Shown in pieces: positions 26,890 through 36,683 of a stretch of 64,000 bases of DNA. The stretch comes from Azospirillum sp. TSO22-1 (GTDB lineage Bacteria > Pseudomonadota > Alphaproteobacteria > Azospirillales > Azospirillaceae). A model generated the notes under the pieces. It was not told where the DNA came from and did no database searches. It saw only the letters and a program-made list of their open reading frames with translations. The stretch covers positions 62,001 through 126,000 of the forward strand of contig NZ_LGQZ01000018.1 in the NCBI RefSeq assembly GCF_003116015.1, written 5' to 3'. Each line of letters opens with the position of its first letter. The stretch's first letter is position 1. A program made the translations under genes and the position numbers.

Positions 26890-27689
26890 GATCCGCCGAA
26901 CAGCCGCACGTGCACCAGCAGCGGGTAGAGGTTGTAGAGGTCGCGCCGCACCTCGAAGAAGCCGGGACGCAGCGGCCGCATCTCGCCGTAGCGGCGGAAG
27001 AACGCCGCGCCGAAGGTGCCGAACAGCGTGGTGAAGGCCAGTTCGACCTCGGGGTCGGCGTGATGGATGGCCGGGTCGATGAACGCCGTCACCCGCCCGC
27101 CGCGCACCAGCACGTTGCCGGTCCACAGGTCGCCGTGCACCAGCACCGGCGGCGCCGGCGTGCCGATCAGCTCCGGCAGGCGCCCGGCCAGCGCCTCGAT
27201 GCGGTGCATCAGCGCGGCATCGATCCGGCCTTCCTCCAGCGCCGCCCGCGCCATGGCCAGCAGCCGGCGGTCGCGGAAGAAGGCGATCCAGTCGTCGGAC
27301 TCCGCGTTGTCCTGCGGCAGCGGCCCGATCGGGGTGGAGCGTGGGAAGCCGTAGCGCGGCGCCGCGATGCCGTGCAAGTCGGCGACCAGCTCCGCTGCGT
27401 GCTCCTCGGCCTGCGGCGTGATGGCGTCGCCGCCCTCGACGAAGTCCATCAGCAGCAGCCGGTCGTCGCCGTGGTGCACGGCCGGCACCGGCAACCGGCT
27501 GTGCGACGCGAGGTGGCGCAGCATGAAGCCCTCCGGCTCCAGCCCGTACCCCACCTTGGCGATCAGCTTGCGCCCGTCGGCCAGCGCGACGGTGAACAGC
27601 GCCGCGTTGTGCCCGCCGGCGAGCGGACGGACGGAGGCGACCGCACTGCCGGTCGCGGCTTCGATGAGGGGGTGGAGATCGGGGGTCAC
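26847..27689 (-). CDS. Fructosamine/ketosamine kinase family protein
   Basis: The 280-aa APH-fold kinase has the catalytic LVHGDLWTGNVL near residue 188 and the metal-binding FIDPAIHHADPE near 209, both typical of the fructosamine-3-kinase family. The N-terminal GGHNAALFTV and FVEGGDA blocks also fit. Such kinases phosphorylate sugar amines on glycated proteins as a repair step, though bacterial substrates are mostly untested. The GTG start overlaps the stop of the upstream phosphatase gene by 4 nt, so the two form a protein-repair and dephosphorylation-like operon. The 3' end overlaps the convergent Crp gene. Confidence 0.9.
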   Translation of the reverse strand: MTPDLHPLIEAATGSAVASVRPLAGGHNAALFTVALADGRKLIAKVGYGLEPEGFMLRHLASHSRLPVPAVHHGDDRLLLMDFVEGGDAITPQAEEHAAELVADLHGIAAPRYGFPRSTPIGPLPQDNAESDDWIAFFRDRRLLAMARAALEEGRIDAALMHRIEALAGRLPELIGTPAPPVLVHGDLWTGNVLVRGGRVTAFIDPAIHHADPEVELAFTTLFGTFGAAFFRRYGEMRPLRPGFFEVRRDLYNLYPLLVHVRLFGGSYVGSVERIVRRFA

Positions 27690-28159
27690 ACCCCCGCCCG
27701 CCGGATGTGCTCCAGCAGCCCTTTGGCTCCAACCTCCACAAGGTCCAGCACCTCATGGAAGTGGCTGCCCTCGCCGTAGTAGGGATCCGGCACCTCACGC
27801 TTCGTCGCCCCAGGGGCGTAGTCCATGAACAGGCGGACCTCCGCCGTGCCGTCCGGCGGCGCCAGGCGGCGCAGCTGGCTCAGGTGCCCCGCGTCCATGG
27901 CGAGCACGTAGTCGAAGCGGCGGAAGTCCGCCACCGTGACCTGCCGGGCGCGCAGATCGGCGATGTCCACCCCGCGCGCCTTGGCGGCCTGCTGGCTGCG
28001 GTGGTCCGGCGGTTCGCCGGTGTGGTAGTCACTGGTGCCGGCCGAGTCCGTGCCGATCGCGCCCTCCAGCCCGGCCTCGCGCACGAAGTGGCGGAACACC
28101 CCCTCGGCGGTGGGCGAGCGGCAGATGTTCCCGGTGCACACGAACAGGACCCTGACCAT
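27686..28159 (-). CDS. Low-molecular-weight protein tyrosine phosphatase
   Basis: The 157-aa enzyme has the P-loop VCTGNICRS (nucleophile Cys8, Arg14) at its N-terminus and the general-acid Asp in VPDPYYG near residue 125, the full catalytic set of the family. The start at MVRVLFV puts the P-loop in the expected place; a 13-residue longer form is less likely. It is the first gene of a two-gene leftward operon with the fructosamine kinase, an arrangement often seen in alphaproteobacteria. Confidence 0.94.
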   Translation of the reverse strand: MVRVLFVCTGNICRSPTAEGVFRHFVREAGLEGAIGTDSAGTSDYHTGEPPDHRSQQAAKARGVDIADLRARQVTVADFRRFDYVLAMDAGHLSQLRRLAPPDGTAEVRLFMDYAPGATKREVPDPYYGEGSHFHEVLDLVEVGAKGLLEHIRRAGV

Positions 28160-28235
28160 ACGCTCTCCCCCCTTGGCATTCCCGGCGCTTATGGCCAACT
28201 TAGCCGATCCGGACCATCAGCCGCCAGAGTTGCCC

Positions 28236-28958
28236 ATGCCGCTCCACCCCTCCGCCCCCATCGTTGTGCTGACCGGGGCCGGCATCTCGCGCGAATCCGG
28301 CCTGCACACCTTCCGCGACGCCGACGGCATCTGGGCGCAGGTCCGGATCGAGGACGTCGCCACGCCCGAGGCTTTCGCCCGCAACCCGCGCCGCGTTCAG
28401 GACTTCTACAACGCGCGGCGCCGCGGCCTGCTGTCCCCGGAGATCCGCCCCAACCCGGCGCACGCCGCACTGGCCGAACTGGAGCGGCGCTGGGCCGGCG
28501 AGGTGCTGGTGGTCACCCAGAACATCGACGATCTGCACGAGCGCGCCAGCAGCAAGACCCTCATCCACATGCACGGCGAACTGCTGAAGGTGTTCTGCGC
28601 CCACTGCCGCTTCACCCAGGAGATCCGCACCGACCTGTCGGTGGAGGACGTCTGCCCGAACTGCGGCCGCAAGGGCGGCCTGCGCCCGGACGTCGTCTGG
28701 TTCGGCGAGATGCCCTACCACATGGAGCGGATCTACGAGGCGCTGACCGGCTGCGACCTGTTCGTCTCCATCGGCACGTCGGGCAACGTCTACCCCGCCG
28801 CCGGCTTCGTCGCCGAGGCCGGCGCGGCGGGTGCCCTCACCGTGGAACTGAACCTGGAGCCCTCGGCCGGCGCCACGCTGTTCGACCGGAGCATCCAGGG
28901 CCCGGCCACCGAGGTGGTGCCGGCCTTCGTCCGCGACCTGCTGGCCGGGGCGGTGTGA
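28236..28958 (+). CDS. NAD-dependent protein deacylase (sirtuin, CobB-like)
   Basis: The 240-aa sirtuin removes acyl groups from lysines using NAD. Key motifs are VLTGAGISRESG near residue 11, TQNIDDLHERA near 92, the catalytic HMHGEL near 112, and zinc-binding CAHC and CPNC. FYNARRR near residue 55 carries the Tyr-x-x-Arg pair that marks class III sirtuins with desuccinylase activity. The start at MPLHPSA gives the usual length; a start 45 bases upstream is possible. The TGA overlaps the GTG of the next gene. E. coli CobB is the reference homolog; the cobalamin gene cobB elsewhere in this window is unrelated. Confidence 0.94.
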   Translation: MPLHPSAPIVVLTGAGISRESGLHTFRDADGIWAQVRIEDVATPEAFARNPRRVQDFYNARRRGLLSPEIRPNPAHAALAELERRWAGEVLVVTQNIDDLHERASSKTLIHMHGELLKVFCAHCRFTQEIRTDLSVEDVCPNCGRKGGLRPDVVWFGEMPYHMERIYEALTGCDLFVSIGTSGNVYPAAGFVAEAGAAGALTVELNLEPSAGATLFDRSIQGPATEVVPAFVRDLLAGAV

Positions 28959-29542
28959 GCGACCTCGACGCCCTGCTGGAGCGCGTGCGCGCCTGCACGC
29001 TGTGCGCGGCGCACCTGCCGCACGGCGTACGCCCGGTGCTGCGCGCCAGCCGCACGGCGCGGCTGCTGATCGTCGGGCAGGCGCCGGGGGCGCGGGTGCA
29101 CGCCACCGGCATCCCGTGGAACGACCCGTCCGGCGACCGGCTGCGCCAGTGGCTGGCGATGGACCGCGCCGCCTTCTACGACGGGAGCCGCATCGCCATC
29201 GTGCCGATGGGCTTCTGCTATCCCGGCACCGCGCCCAAGGGCGGCGACTACCCGCCCCGCCCGGAGTGCGCGCCGCGCTGGCACGCCGAGGTGATGGCGG
29301 CGCTGCCCGCGGTGGAGCTGACGCTGCTGGTCGGCAGCTACGCGCAGGCGCACTACCTCGGCGACCGGAGGAGGCCCACCATGACCGACACGGTGGCGGC
29401 GTGGCGGGAGTACGGCCCGCGCTTCATTCCGCTTCCGCATCCAAGCTGGCGCAACACCGCTTGGATCAAGCGGAACCCGTGGTTCGAGGAGGATCTGGTG
29501 CCGGCGCTGCGGGAGCGGGTGCGGGTGGTGCTGGGCGGGTAG
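28955..29542 (+). CDS. Uracil-DNA glycosylase family protein
   Basis: The 195-aa protein has the UDG-superfamily motif A LIVGQAPGARVH near residue 40 and the motif B region PLPHPSWRN near 158. An N-terminal CTLC pair is present but I do not see the four-cysteine set of family 4/5 Fe-S glycosylases. Base excision of uracil or a related lesion is therefore plausible but not proven. It starts at GTG overlapping the sirtuin stop and is followed by a palindromic repeat. Confidence 0.85.
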   Translation: MSDLDALLERVRACTLCAAHLPHGVRPVLRASRTARLLIVGQAPGARVHATGIPWNDPSGDRLRQWLAMDRAAFYDGSRIAIVPMGFCYPGTAPKGGDYPPRPECAPRWHAEVMAALPAVELTLLVGSYAQAHYLGDRRRPTMTDTVAAWREYGPRFIPLPHPSWRNTAWIKRNPWFEEDLVPALRERVRVVLGG

Positions 29543-29558
29543 GTGTCCGCGCGTGTTG

Positions 29559-29651
29559 CCCCCACCCTAACCCTCCCCCGCTATCGCAGGGGAGGGAACT
29601 CCGCCGCTCTGCCCCCTCCCCTGCGAAGCGGGGGAGGGTTGGGGTGGGGGC
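29559..29651. repeat. G+C-rich palindromic intergenic element
   Basis: This copy has CCCCCACCCTAACCCTCCCC at the left edge and GGGGGAGGGTTGGGGTGGGG at the right, so the whole 93 bp can fold back on itself. The centre reads GGGAACTCCGCCGCTCTG. The element at 56477-56573 inside cobN is nearly identical in both arms and centre. Confidence 0.85.
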
Positions 29652-29664
29652 CAAACGCGCAGCC

Positions 29665-30423
29665 TCACCCCATCCGCCGCAGCAGATAGAACACGTACCC
29701 GTAGCTCGCCCCGAACCGCCGGTACAGGTCGATCTCCGCCGCCGCGGCGTCCAGCACGGCCGTCCAGCGCTCGTCGAGCGGATGCCGCTCGCGGAAGTCG
29801 GCGATGCGCTCCTCCAGTGGCCGGTAGTACTCGTCCCACCACGCCGAGGCCGGCAGCGCAAAGGTCTCAAGCACCCGCCAGCCGGCGCGCTCGGCCGCCG
29901 CGCGGTTCTCCGCCTCGGTGGCCATCGCCGGGTAGGCCTCGGCCCAAAAGGCGCGGGCGTCGGCCGGCGGGGTTCCGCTCAGCCAGGTCAGCTCGCTGAC
30001 CGCCGCCAGCGCCCCCGGCCGCATCAGCCGGCGCCAGCGCTCCAGCCCGCGGCCGAAGCCGATCACGTAGATGGCGCCCTCGGCCCACAGCAGGTCGAAG
30101 CTCTCCGGCGGGTACGCGCCGTCCAGCTCCAGCATGGAGCGCCGCTCGACCCGCAGCCGGCGCCCCAGCCCGGCGTCGTCAATCCTCCGCTGCGTCTCGC
30201 CGAGGAACGGTTCGTGGATGTCGATGGCGGTCACTTGCGCGCCGGTGTGCCGCCCCAGCAGCAGCGTCGCCCGCCCGGTGCCGCAGCCGACCTCGAGCGC
30301 CGCCGGCTCATCCGGCAGCCCGTGCCGGCGCAGCCGGTTCAGCGCATCGAGCGTCGCGGCGTCGGAGCCCGGCGCCTGCCGCGGCAGAGCGCCGTGCAGT
30401 TGAAGGAAGCGTTGCTCGTCCAT
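29665..30423 (-). CDS. SAM-dependent methyltransferase (class I)
   Basis: The 252-aa protein has the SAM-binding motif LEVGCGTGRATLLLG near residue 47, an acidic motif AIDIHEPFL near 71, and WAEGAIYVIG near 118. The C-terminal half holds several aromatic residues (ASAWWDEYYRPLEERI), as in small-molecule or quinone-type methyltransferases. The substrate is unknown. The ATG overlaps the stop of the upstream metallopeptidase gene (TGATG), so the two are co-translated. Confidence 0.85.
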   Translation of the reverse strand: MDEQRFLQLHGALPRQAPGSDAATLDALNRLRRHGLPDEPAALEVGCGTGRATLLLGRHTGAQVTAIDIHEPFLGETQRRIDDAGLGRRLRVERRSMLELDGAYPPESFDLLWAEGAIYVIGFGRGLERWRRLMRPGALAAVSELTWLSGTPPADARAFWAEAYPAMATEAENRAAAERAGWRVLETFALPASAWWDEYYRPLEERIADFRERHPLDERWTAVLDAAAAEIDLYRRFGASYGYVFYLLRRMG

Positions 30424-30839
30424 CAGTCGAAATCGCTGTTCTCGATGCGGTCCATGTCGTCGTCGGAGAAGCCGAAATGGTGGCCGATCTCGTGGATCAG
30501 CACGTGGCGGACGATTCCATACAGGTCCTCCCCGGTCTCGCACCAGTAGTCGAGGATCGGCCGGCGGTAGAGGAAGATGGCGTCGATCTCGGTGCGCACG
30601 TGCGACACGCTCTGCCGCGTCAGGTCGACGCCGCGGTAGAGGCCCAGCAGGTCGAACGGGCTCTCCAACTCCATCTCCTGCTCGGTCTCCTCGTCGGGGA
30701 AGTCCTCGACGCGGATCAGCACGTTCTGGACGTGACGGCGCAGCGGCTCGGGGATGGTGGCGAGGGCCTCGTCGGCCATGCGCTCCAGGTCGGCCAGCGC
30801 GGGCGGGGCGGTGAAGGCGTGTGGGCGGTTCACGGTCAT
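30423..30839 (-). CDS. Metallopeptidase family protein (zincin-like, MMP-type fold)
   Basis: The 138-aa protein carries HEIGHHFGFSDDDM near residue 115: an HExxH zinc site with a third ligand (Asp/His) downstream, as in the small bacterial zincin-like family formerly DUF1025. These proteins are short and have no signal peptide, so it should act in the cytoplasm. The substrate is unknown. It is the first gene of a leftward pair with the methyltransferase. Confidence 0.87.
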   Translation of the reverse strand: MTVNRPHAFTAPPALADLERMADEALATIPEPLRRHVQNVLIRVEDFPDEETEQEMELESPFDLLGLYRGVDLTRQSVSHVRTEIDAIFLYRRPILDYWCETGEDLYGIVRHVLIHEIGHHFGFSDDDMDRIENSDFD

Positions 30840-30923
30840 GGTGGCCTGAGCCTAGCGGAGCTTGACCCCCGCGCCAAGCGGCGCTAAGCCGGGACCCCAT
30901 AACGCGTTAGGGGGAGGAAACCC

Positions 30924-31226
30924 ATGTCGGAGAAGCTGGTCGGCGCCAAGCGCCAGGGCGCGCTGCGCGAACTGCACGGCTGGTCGGAAGTGCTGGAGCG
31001 CGACGCCGTCCGCAAGACCTACCACTTCGCCGATTTCCCCACCGCCTGGGGCTTCATGACCCAGGTGGCGCTGCTGGCGGTCAAGCACGACCATTGTCCG
31101 GAATGGTTCAACGACCTGGGCCGCGTCGAGATCATCCTGTACACCCGCGCCGCCGACGGCGTGACCGCCAAGGACATCGAGTTCGCCCACCGCCTGGACG
31201 CCATCGCGCCGGCGCACGACCGTTAG
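30924..31226 (+). CDS. phhB: 4a-hydroxytetrahydrobiopterin dehydratase (pterin-4a-carbinolamine dehydratase)
   Basis: The 100-aa protein has the family motif HDHCPEWFNDLGRVEI (residues about 54-69), with the essential His pair preceding the PEW core. It dehydrates the pterin carbinolamine formed by aromatic amino acid hydroxylases and may act as a moonlighting dimerisation factor. No phenylalanine hydroxylase gene is nearby. GGGGGAGGAAACCC gives a strong ribosome binding site. Its stop codon overlaps the convergent folC stop by 3-4 bp. Confidence 0.94.
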   Translation: MSEKLVGAKRQGALRELHGWSEVLERDAVRKTYHFADFPTAWGFMTQVALLAVKHDHCPEWFNDLGRVEIILYTRAADGVTAKDIEFAHRLDAIAPAHDR

Positions 31227-32500
31227 TCGTTCTCCGCCAGCACGGTCCCGGCGAGGTACAGCGAACCGCAGATCAGCGCGCGGCCCCGGTCCGCCTGCGT
31301 GATGGAGGCGAGCGCCGCGGCGGTGTCTACGGCCGGTTCAGCGTCGGCGATGCCCGCCGCGCGCGCCGCCGCCGCCGCGGCTTCGGCCGGCAGCGACGCG
31401 TCCTCGCCGGGGATGGCGACGGCGCGCAGGCGGCGGACGTGCGGCGCCAGCGGGCGCAGGAACTCCGCCGGCTCCTTGCTGCCCAGCATGCCGAACACCA
31501 GGTCGAGCGGCCGGCCGTCCTGCGCCGCCCAGACGGCGGCCTGCACGGCCAGAACCTCGCCGGCGGAATCGTTGTGGCCGCCGTCCAGCCACAGCTCCCA
31601 GCCCGGCGGCAGGCGGTCCACCAGCGGGCCGCGGGTCAGCCGCTGCAGGCGCGCCGGCCAACTGGCCCCCGCCACCCCGCGCGCCGCCGCCGCGTCGTCC
31701 ACCCGAACCGGCAGATGCTCCAGGCAGGCCAGCGCCAGCCCGGCGTTGAGGATCTGGTGCGCGCCGGCCAGCCCCGGCGGCGGCAGGTCGAGGCGGCGGG
31801 CGGCGCTCTCGAAACAGAAGCCCCCCGGCGACGGCTCGGCCCGCCAGAAAGACACCGGGGCGCCCACCGCGGCGGCGCGCTCGGCCAGCACGCGGGCGAC
31901 CTCCGCGTCCGGCTGCGGGGCGAACACCGCCGGCACGCCGGGTTTCAGGATGCCGGCCTTCTCGCCGGCGATGGCGGCCAGGCTGTCGCCGAGGAACTGG
32001 CGGTGGTCGTGCGAGACGCGGGTGATCGCGGTGACCGCCGGGCGCTCGATCACGTTGGTGGCGTCCAGTCGCCCGCCCAGCCCGGTCTCCAGCAGCACCA
32101 CGTCGGCCGGCGTGCGGGAAAAGGCCAGGAAGCCGGCGGCGGTGGTCACCTCGAAGAAGGTGATCGGCGCGCCGCGGTTGGCGGCCTCGCACTCCTCCAG
32201 CAGGGCGGTGAGGTGGTCGTCGGTGATCAGGGTGCCGGCCAGCCGGATGCGCTCGTGGAAGCGCACGAGGTGCGGCGAGGTGTAGACGTGCACGCGCAGC
32301 CCCGCCGCCTCCAGCATGGCGCGCAAGAAGGCGACGGTGGAGCCCTTGCCGTTGGTGCCGGCGACGTGGACCACCGGCGGCAGCCCCTCGTGCGGGTCGC
32401 CCAGCGCGGCCAGCAGCCGGTGGATGCGGTCGAGCGACAGGTCGATGACCTTGGGGTGCAGCGCCGTCAGCCGCTGGAGCACGGGGTCGGAGAGGGCCAT
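31223..32500 (-). CDS. folC: Bifunctional folylpolyglutamate synthase / dihydrofolate synthase
   Basis: The 425-aa Mur-ligase-fold enzyme adds Glu residues to folates and makes dihydrofolate from dihydropteroate. The P-loop is HVAGTNGKGSTV near residue 43 and the second fold block ETGLGGRLDATNV lies near 135. The C-terminal half has LDGGHNDSAG near 312. It is the last gene of the leftward trpB-trpA-(two inserted genes)-accD-folC set, separated from accD by a palindromic repeat. Confidence 0.96.
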   Translation of the reverse strand: MALSDPVLQRLTALHPKVIDLSLDRIHRLLAALGDPHEGLPPVVHVAGTNGKGSTVAFLRAMLEAAGLRVHVYTSPHLVRFHERIRLAGTLITDDHLTALLEECEAANRGAPITFFEVTTAAGFLAFSRTPADVVLLETGLGGRLDATNVIERPAVTAITRVSHDHRQFLGDSLAAIAGEKAGILKPGVPAVFAPQPDAEVARVLAERAAAVGAPVSFWRAEPSPGGFCFESAARRLDLPPPGLAGAHQILNAGLALACLEHLPVRVDDAAAARGVAGASWPARLQRLTRGPLVDRLPPGWELWLDGGHNDSAGEVLAVQAAVWAAQDGRPLDLVFGMLGSKEPAEFLRPLAPHVRRLRAVAIPGEDASLPAEAAAAAARAAGIADAEPAVDTAAALASITQADRGRALICGSLYLAGTVLAEND

Positions 32501-32520
32501 GGAAGGTCCGAAAAAAAGCT

Positions 32521-32678
32521 ATTGCCCCCCCTGACCCTCCCCCGCTCTCGGCGGAACCTTCGGTTCCGCCTGCCGCGTCAGGCGGATCGAAGATCCGCTG
32601 GGAGCTGTCGCAGGGGAGGGAACTCTGCCGCTCTGCCCCCTCCCCTGCGAAGCGGGGGAGGGATGGGGTGGGGGCAAT
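32521..32678. repeat. G+C-rich palindromic element with internal extra segment
   Basis: ATTGCCCCCC at the left end pairs with GGGGGCAAT at the right end. The CTCCCCCGC...GCGGGGGAGGG frame and the AGGGAACTCTGCCGCTCTGC centre match the copies at 29.6 and 56.5 kb. About 60 bp containing two further small hairpins (GGCGGAACC..GGTTCCGCC; GGCGGATC..GATCCGC) has been added in the left half. It lies in the accD-folC gap. Confidence 0.8.
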
Positions 32679-32691
32679 GCGGCGAGGAGAC

Positions 32692-33669
32692 TTACCGCGC
32701 CTCTTCCCGCACCGCCTCGGCCTGCGCGGGGGTATGGTCGGCGGCGTCGGCCTGGACGACGTCGCCGTCCTCCTCGCCGTCGGCGCCGACGGTGTCCAGC
32801 TCCAGCGGCGCCTTCACCGCCTTCGGACGCGTCAGCAGGTCGAGCACCCGGATCAGCGTCGCCCGCAGGTCCTTACGGTGCACCACCATGTCCACCATGC
32901 CGTGGTCGAGCAGATACTCGGAGCGCTGGAAGCCCTCCGGCAGCGTCTCGCGGATGGTGCTCTCGATGACGCGCGCGCCGGCGAAGCCGATCTGCGCGCC
33001 CTTCTCGGCGATGTGGATGTCGCCCAGCATGGCGAAGGAGGCGGTGACGCCGCCGGTGGTCGGGTCGGTCAGCACCACCACGTAGGGCAGGCCGGCCTCC
33101 TTGACCATCTCCACCGCGATGGTGGTGCGCGGCATCTGCATGAGCGACAGGATGCCCTCCTGCATGCGCGCCCCGCCCGAGGCCGGGACGACCACCAGCG
33201 GCGCGCGGCGCGCCACGGCCTGGCGGGCGGCGGCCAGCAGCCCCTCGCCCACCGCGATGCCCATGGAGCCGCCCATGAAGCCGAAGTCGAAGGCCGCCAC
33301 CACGGCCGGCAGGCCACCCATGGTGCCGTGCCCGACGACGATGGCGTCGTTGCGGCCGGTCTTGCCCTGGGCTTCCTTCAGGCGGTCGGTGTAGCGCTTC
33401 TGGTCGCGGAACTTCAGCGGGTCGACCGGCGTCTTCGGCACCTCGACAGCGTGGAACTCGCCGCCGTCGAACAGCATGCCCAGCCGCTTCAGCGGCTCGA
33501 GCCGCATGTGGAAGCCGCAGTGCTGGCAGACCGAGAGGTTCTCCTCCAGGTCGCGGTGGAACAGCATGGCCTCGCAGCTCGGGCACTTGTGCCAGAGGTT
33601 GTCGGGCACGTCCTTGCGGGCGACCAGCGCACGGATCTTCGGACGGACGTAGTTGGTGAGCCAGTTCAT
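32692..33669 (-). CDS. accD: Acetyl-CoA carboxylase carboxyltransferase beta subunit
   Basis: The 325-aa subunit transfers CO2 from biotin to acetyl-CoA in the first step of fatty acid synthesis. The N-terminal zinc ribbon is complete (Cys29, Cys32, Cys48, Cys51 in KCPSCEAML and CQHCGFH). The crotonase-fold core is seen in [14 protein letters not shown] and SGGARMQEG. The last ~45 residues are an acidic, Ala-rich tail. The ATG overlaps the stop of the upstream HEPN-like gene (ATGA), so accD translation is probably coupled to that inserted gene. Confidence 0.96.
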   Translation of the reverse strand: MNWLTNYVRPKIRALVARKDVPDNLWHKCPSCEAMLFHRDLEENLSVCQHCGFHMRLEPLKRLGMLFDGGEFHAVEVPKTPVDPLKFRDQKRYTDRLKEAQGKTGRNDAIVVGHGTMGGLPAVVAAFDFGFMGGSMGIAVGEGLLAAARQAVARRAPLVVVPASGGARMQEGILSLMQMPRTTIAVEMVKEAGLPYVVVLTDPTTGGVTASFAMLGDIHIAEKGAQIGFAGARVIESTIRETLPEGFQRSEYLLDHGMVDMVVHRKDLRATLIRVLDLLTRPKAVKAPLELDTVGADGEEDGDVVQADAADHTPAQAEAVREEAR

Positions 33670-34142
33670 GGTGTCGCTTTCAGTTCCTTGATGAGCGCCT
33701 CGAGTTCCGCGGCGATTTCCGCCGTGTCGAGACCACTCTGCAGGATTTCGCCGTGTGCGATCCTGCTTCGCAGCCGATAGAGTTCAGAGAGCCGGTTGTA
33801 GACCCGCCCACCCTTCTTGCACAGCAGGGCGATACGGTCCATGAGGTCGCGCGGGCCGCGCAGCTTGCGCCCGGTCGGGCCATGCTCGCCGATGAGGTCC
33901 CAGGCGCGTTGCGAGTCCCAGTCTGAATCGTTGCGCTTGCGCTGAATCAGCTCATCGCACAGCTGATTGATCTCGACCTCAGCCTGCGACCACAGCAGAA
34001 CAAAATAGGCGTTCGCGTTGAACTGCCGCAGATTGGCCCAGGTGTTGGCCCACTCCGCGTCACCGGGTTCTTCGTCTGCAAACTCCCTAAAATGCCCGTC
34101 CGTGACGGCATGGGCGTTCCAGATCGCGCGGAAATGGATCAC
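33666..34142 (-). CDS. HEPN-like protein, possible RNase component of a two-gene unit
   Basis: The 158-aa protein is helical, with [21 protein letters not shown] (about 41-60) and a C-terminal helix with Arg125-x4-His130 in LRSRIAHG. An R-x4-6-H motif ending in 'HG' after a helix is the hallmark of HEPN domains, many of which are RNases in toxin-antitoxin or defence systems. I infer the domain by eye. The GTG start overlaps the upstream partner gene's TGA, and its own TGA overlaps the accD ATG. G+C is visibly lower than in trpA and accD. Alternatively it is a non-catalytic HEPN protein. Confidence 0.65.
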   Translation of the reverse strand: MIHFRAIWNAHAVTDGHFREFADEEPGDAEWANTWANLRQFNANAYFVLLWSQAEVEINQLCDELIQRKRNDSDWDSQRAWDLIGEHGPTGRKLRGPRDLMDRIALLCKKGGRVYNRLSELYRLRSRIAHGEILQSGLDTAEIAAELEALIKELKATP

Positions 34143-34597
34143 CGCGGCTCTCCCAAAAGGGATTGCAGCGCGGCAGCATCGAAGGGAATGCCGCCGATCG
34201 GTCCCCACATGGTGTAGAGTCGCCAATGCACATCGCCGGGCGCGGCTCCCTTGTCGAGCAGCCGTGCCGGCCATTTCATCCCCTGGATCATGATCCGTCC
34301 GCGCGTGAAGTACACCCAGCGGGCATCAGGAACGAATCGCAGAAGGCCGACTCCGGCACGGCGAATTCCGAGGCTGGGCAGGCGGTACGCCGGAAGACCA
34401 TGGGACCACGTCATGCGCTCGTCCATGAGCACGGTTCTCGACAGGTCGACCTCATAGCCCTCGTCGGCCGGCAGCCAGCTGCGGATGGTCTCGAACAGGT
34501 CGTTGATGCGGCGTGTCCAGTCCTCGGTCTCGGCGCGCACCTCGTCGGCGGACGGAATCCGTTCCGGCTCGCCGTCGTCGATGTTTGCAATGGTCAT
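34139..34597 (-). CDS. Hypothetical partner of the HEPN-like protein
   Basis: The 152-aa protein begins MTIANIDDGEPERIPSADEV with an acidic N-terminus and continues with DERMTWSHGLPAYRLPSLG and DARWVYFTRGRIMIQGMKW. I recognise no family. It contains many aromatic residues and appears soluble. GAGGCGGCGG lies just before the ATG. It is co-oriented and 4-nt-overlapped with the HEPN-like gene, and lies 38 bp after trpA. Being the first gene of a coupled pair, it may be the antitoxin or a regulatory partner, but that is inference. Confidence 0.6.
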   Translation of the reverse strand: MTIANIDDGEPERIPSADEVRAETEDWTRRINDLFETIRSWLPADEGYEVDLSRTVLMDERMTWSHGLPAYRLPSLGIRRAGVGLLRFVPDARWVYFTRGRIMIQGMKWPARLLDKGAAPGDVHWRLYTMWGPIGGIPFDAAALQSLLGEPR

Positions 34598-34635
34598 GGC
34601 CGCCGCCTCTTCGCACTAGCTTCCCAGCTTATAAT

Positions 34636-35465
34636 CTAGGTACGCGCGCCACGCACCCCAGCCGCCAGCTGCCGGACGAAGCCCAGAACGTCGGGCACCA
34701 GCCTCGGCTTCGGCACGCCGTCCTCGCCGAGGTTCGCGGCCACCCTGCTGACGATGGCGGACCCCACCACCGCCGCGTCGGCGACGCGGGCGACCGCGGC
34801 CGCCTGCTCCGGCGACTTGATGCCGAAGCCGACCGCCACCGGCAGGTCGGTGTGGCGCTTCAGCCGGGCCACCGCCTCGGCCACCGCGGCGTCGCTGGCG
34901 GACGCGGCGCCGGTGATGCCGGCCACCGAGACGTAGTAGACGAAGCCCGAGGTGTTCTTCAGCACCGCCGGCAGCCGCGCGTCGTCGCTGGTCGGCGTGG
35001 CGAGGCGGACGAAGTTCACCCCGGCCTTGAGGGCGGGGATGCACAGTTCCTCGTCCTCTTCCGGCGGCAGGTCGACGACGATCAGGCCGTCCACGCCGGC
35101 GGCCTTGGCGTCGGCCAGGAAGCGCTCCACGCCGTAGCTGTAGATGGGGTTGTAATAGCCCATCAGGATCACCGGCGTGTCCTGGTCCTTGGCGCGGAAA
35201 TCGGCAACCAGCTCCAGCACCCGCTTCGTCTTCGCCCCGGCCTTCAGCGCGCGCAGGCCGGCGGCCTGGATCGCCGGGCCGTCGGCCATCGGATCGGTGA
35301 AGGGCATGCCCAGCTCGATCAGGTCGGCGCCGGCCTCGGGCAGGCCCTCCAGCACGGCGCGGCACGTCTCGTGGTCGGGGTCGCCGGCGGTGATGAAGGT
35401 GACGAGGCCGGCGCGGCCTTCAGCCTTCAGCGCCGCGAAGCGCCTGGCGATGCGTCCGGTCTCGC

Positions 35466-35469
<4 letters not shown>
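34636..35469 (-). CDS. trpA: Tryptophan synthase alpha subunit
   Basis: The 277-aa TIM-barrel subunit cleaves indole-3-glycerol phosphate to indole. The catalytic Glu52 is in [10 protein letters not shown] and Asp63 in MADGP; the phosphate-binding GFGIKSPEQ lies near 212. The GTG start is chosen because it overlaps the trpB TGA by 4 nt; the longer frame upstream lies in trpB. Indole is channelled to TrpB in the alpha2-beta2 complex. In many relatives the next gene is accD; here two extra genes intervene. Confidence 0.97.
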
Positions 35470-36683
<1,214 letters not shown>

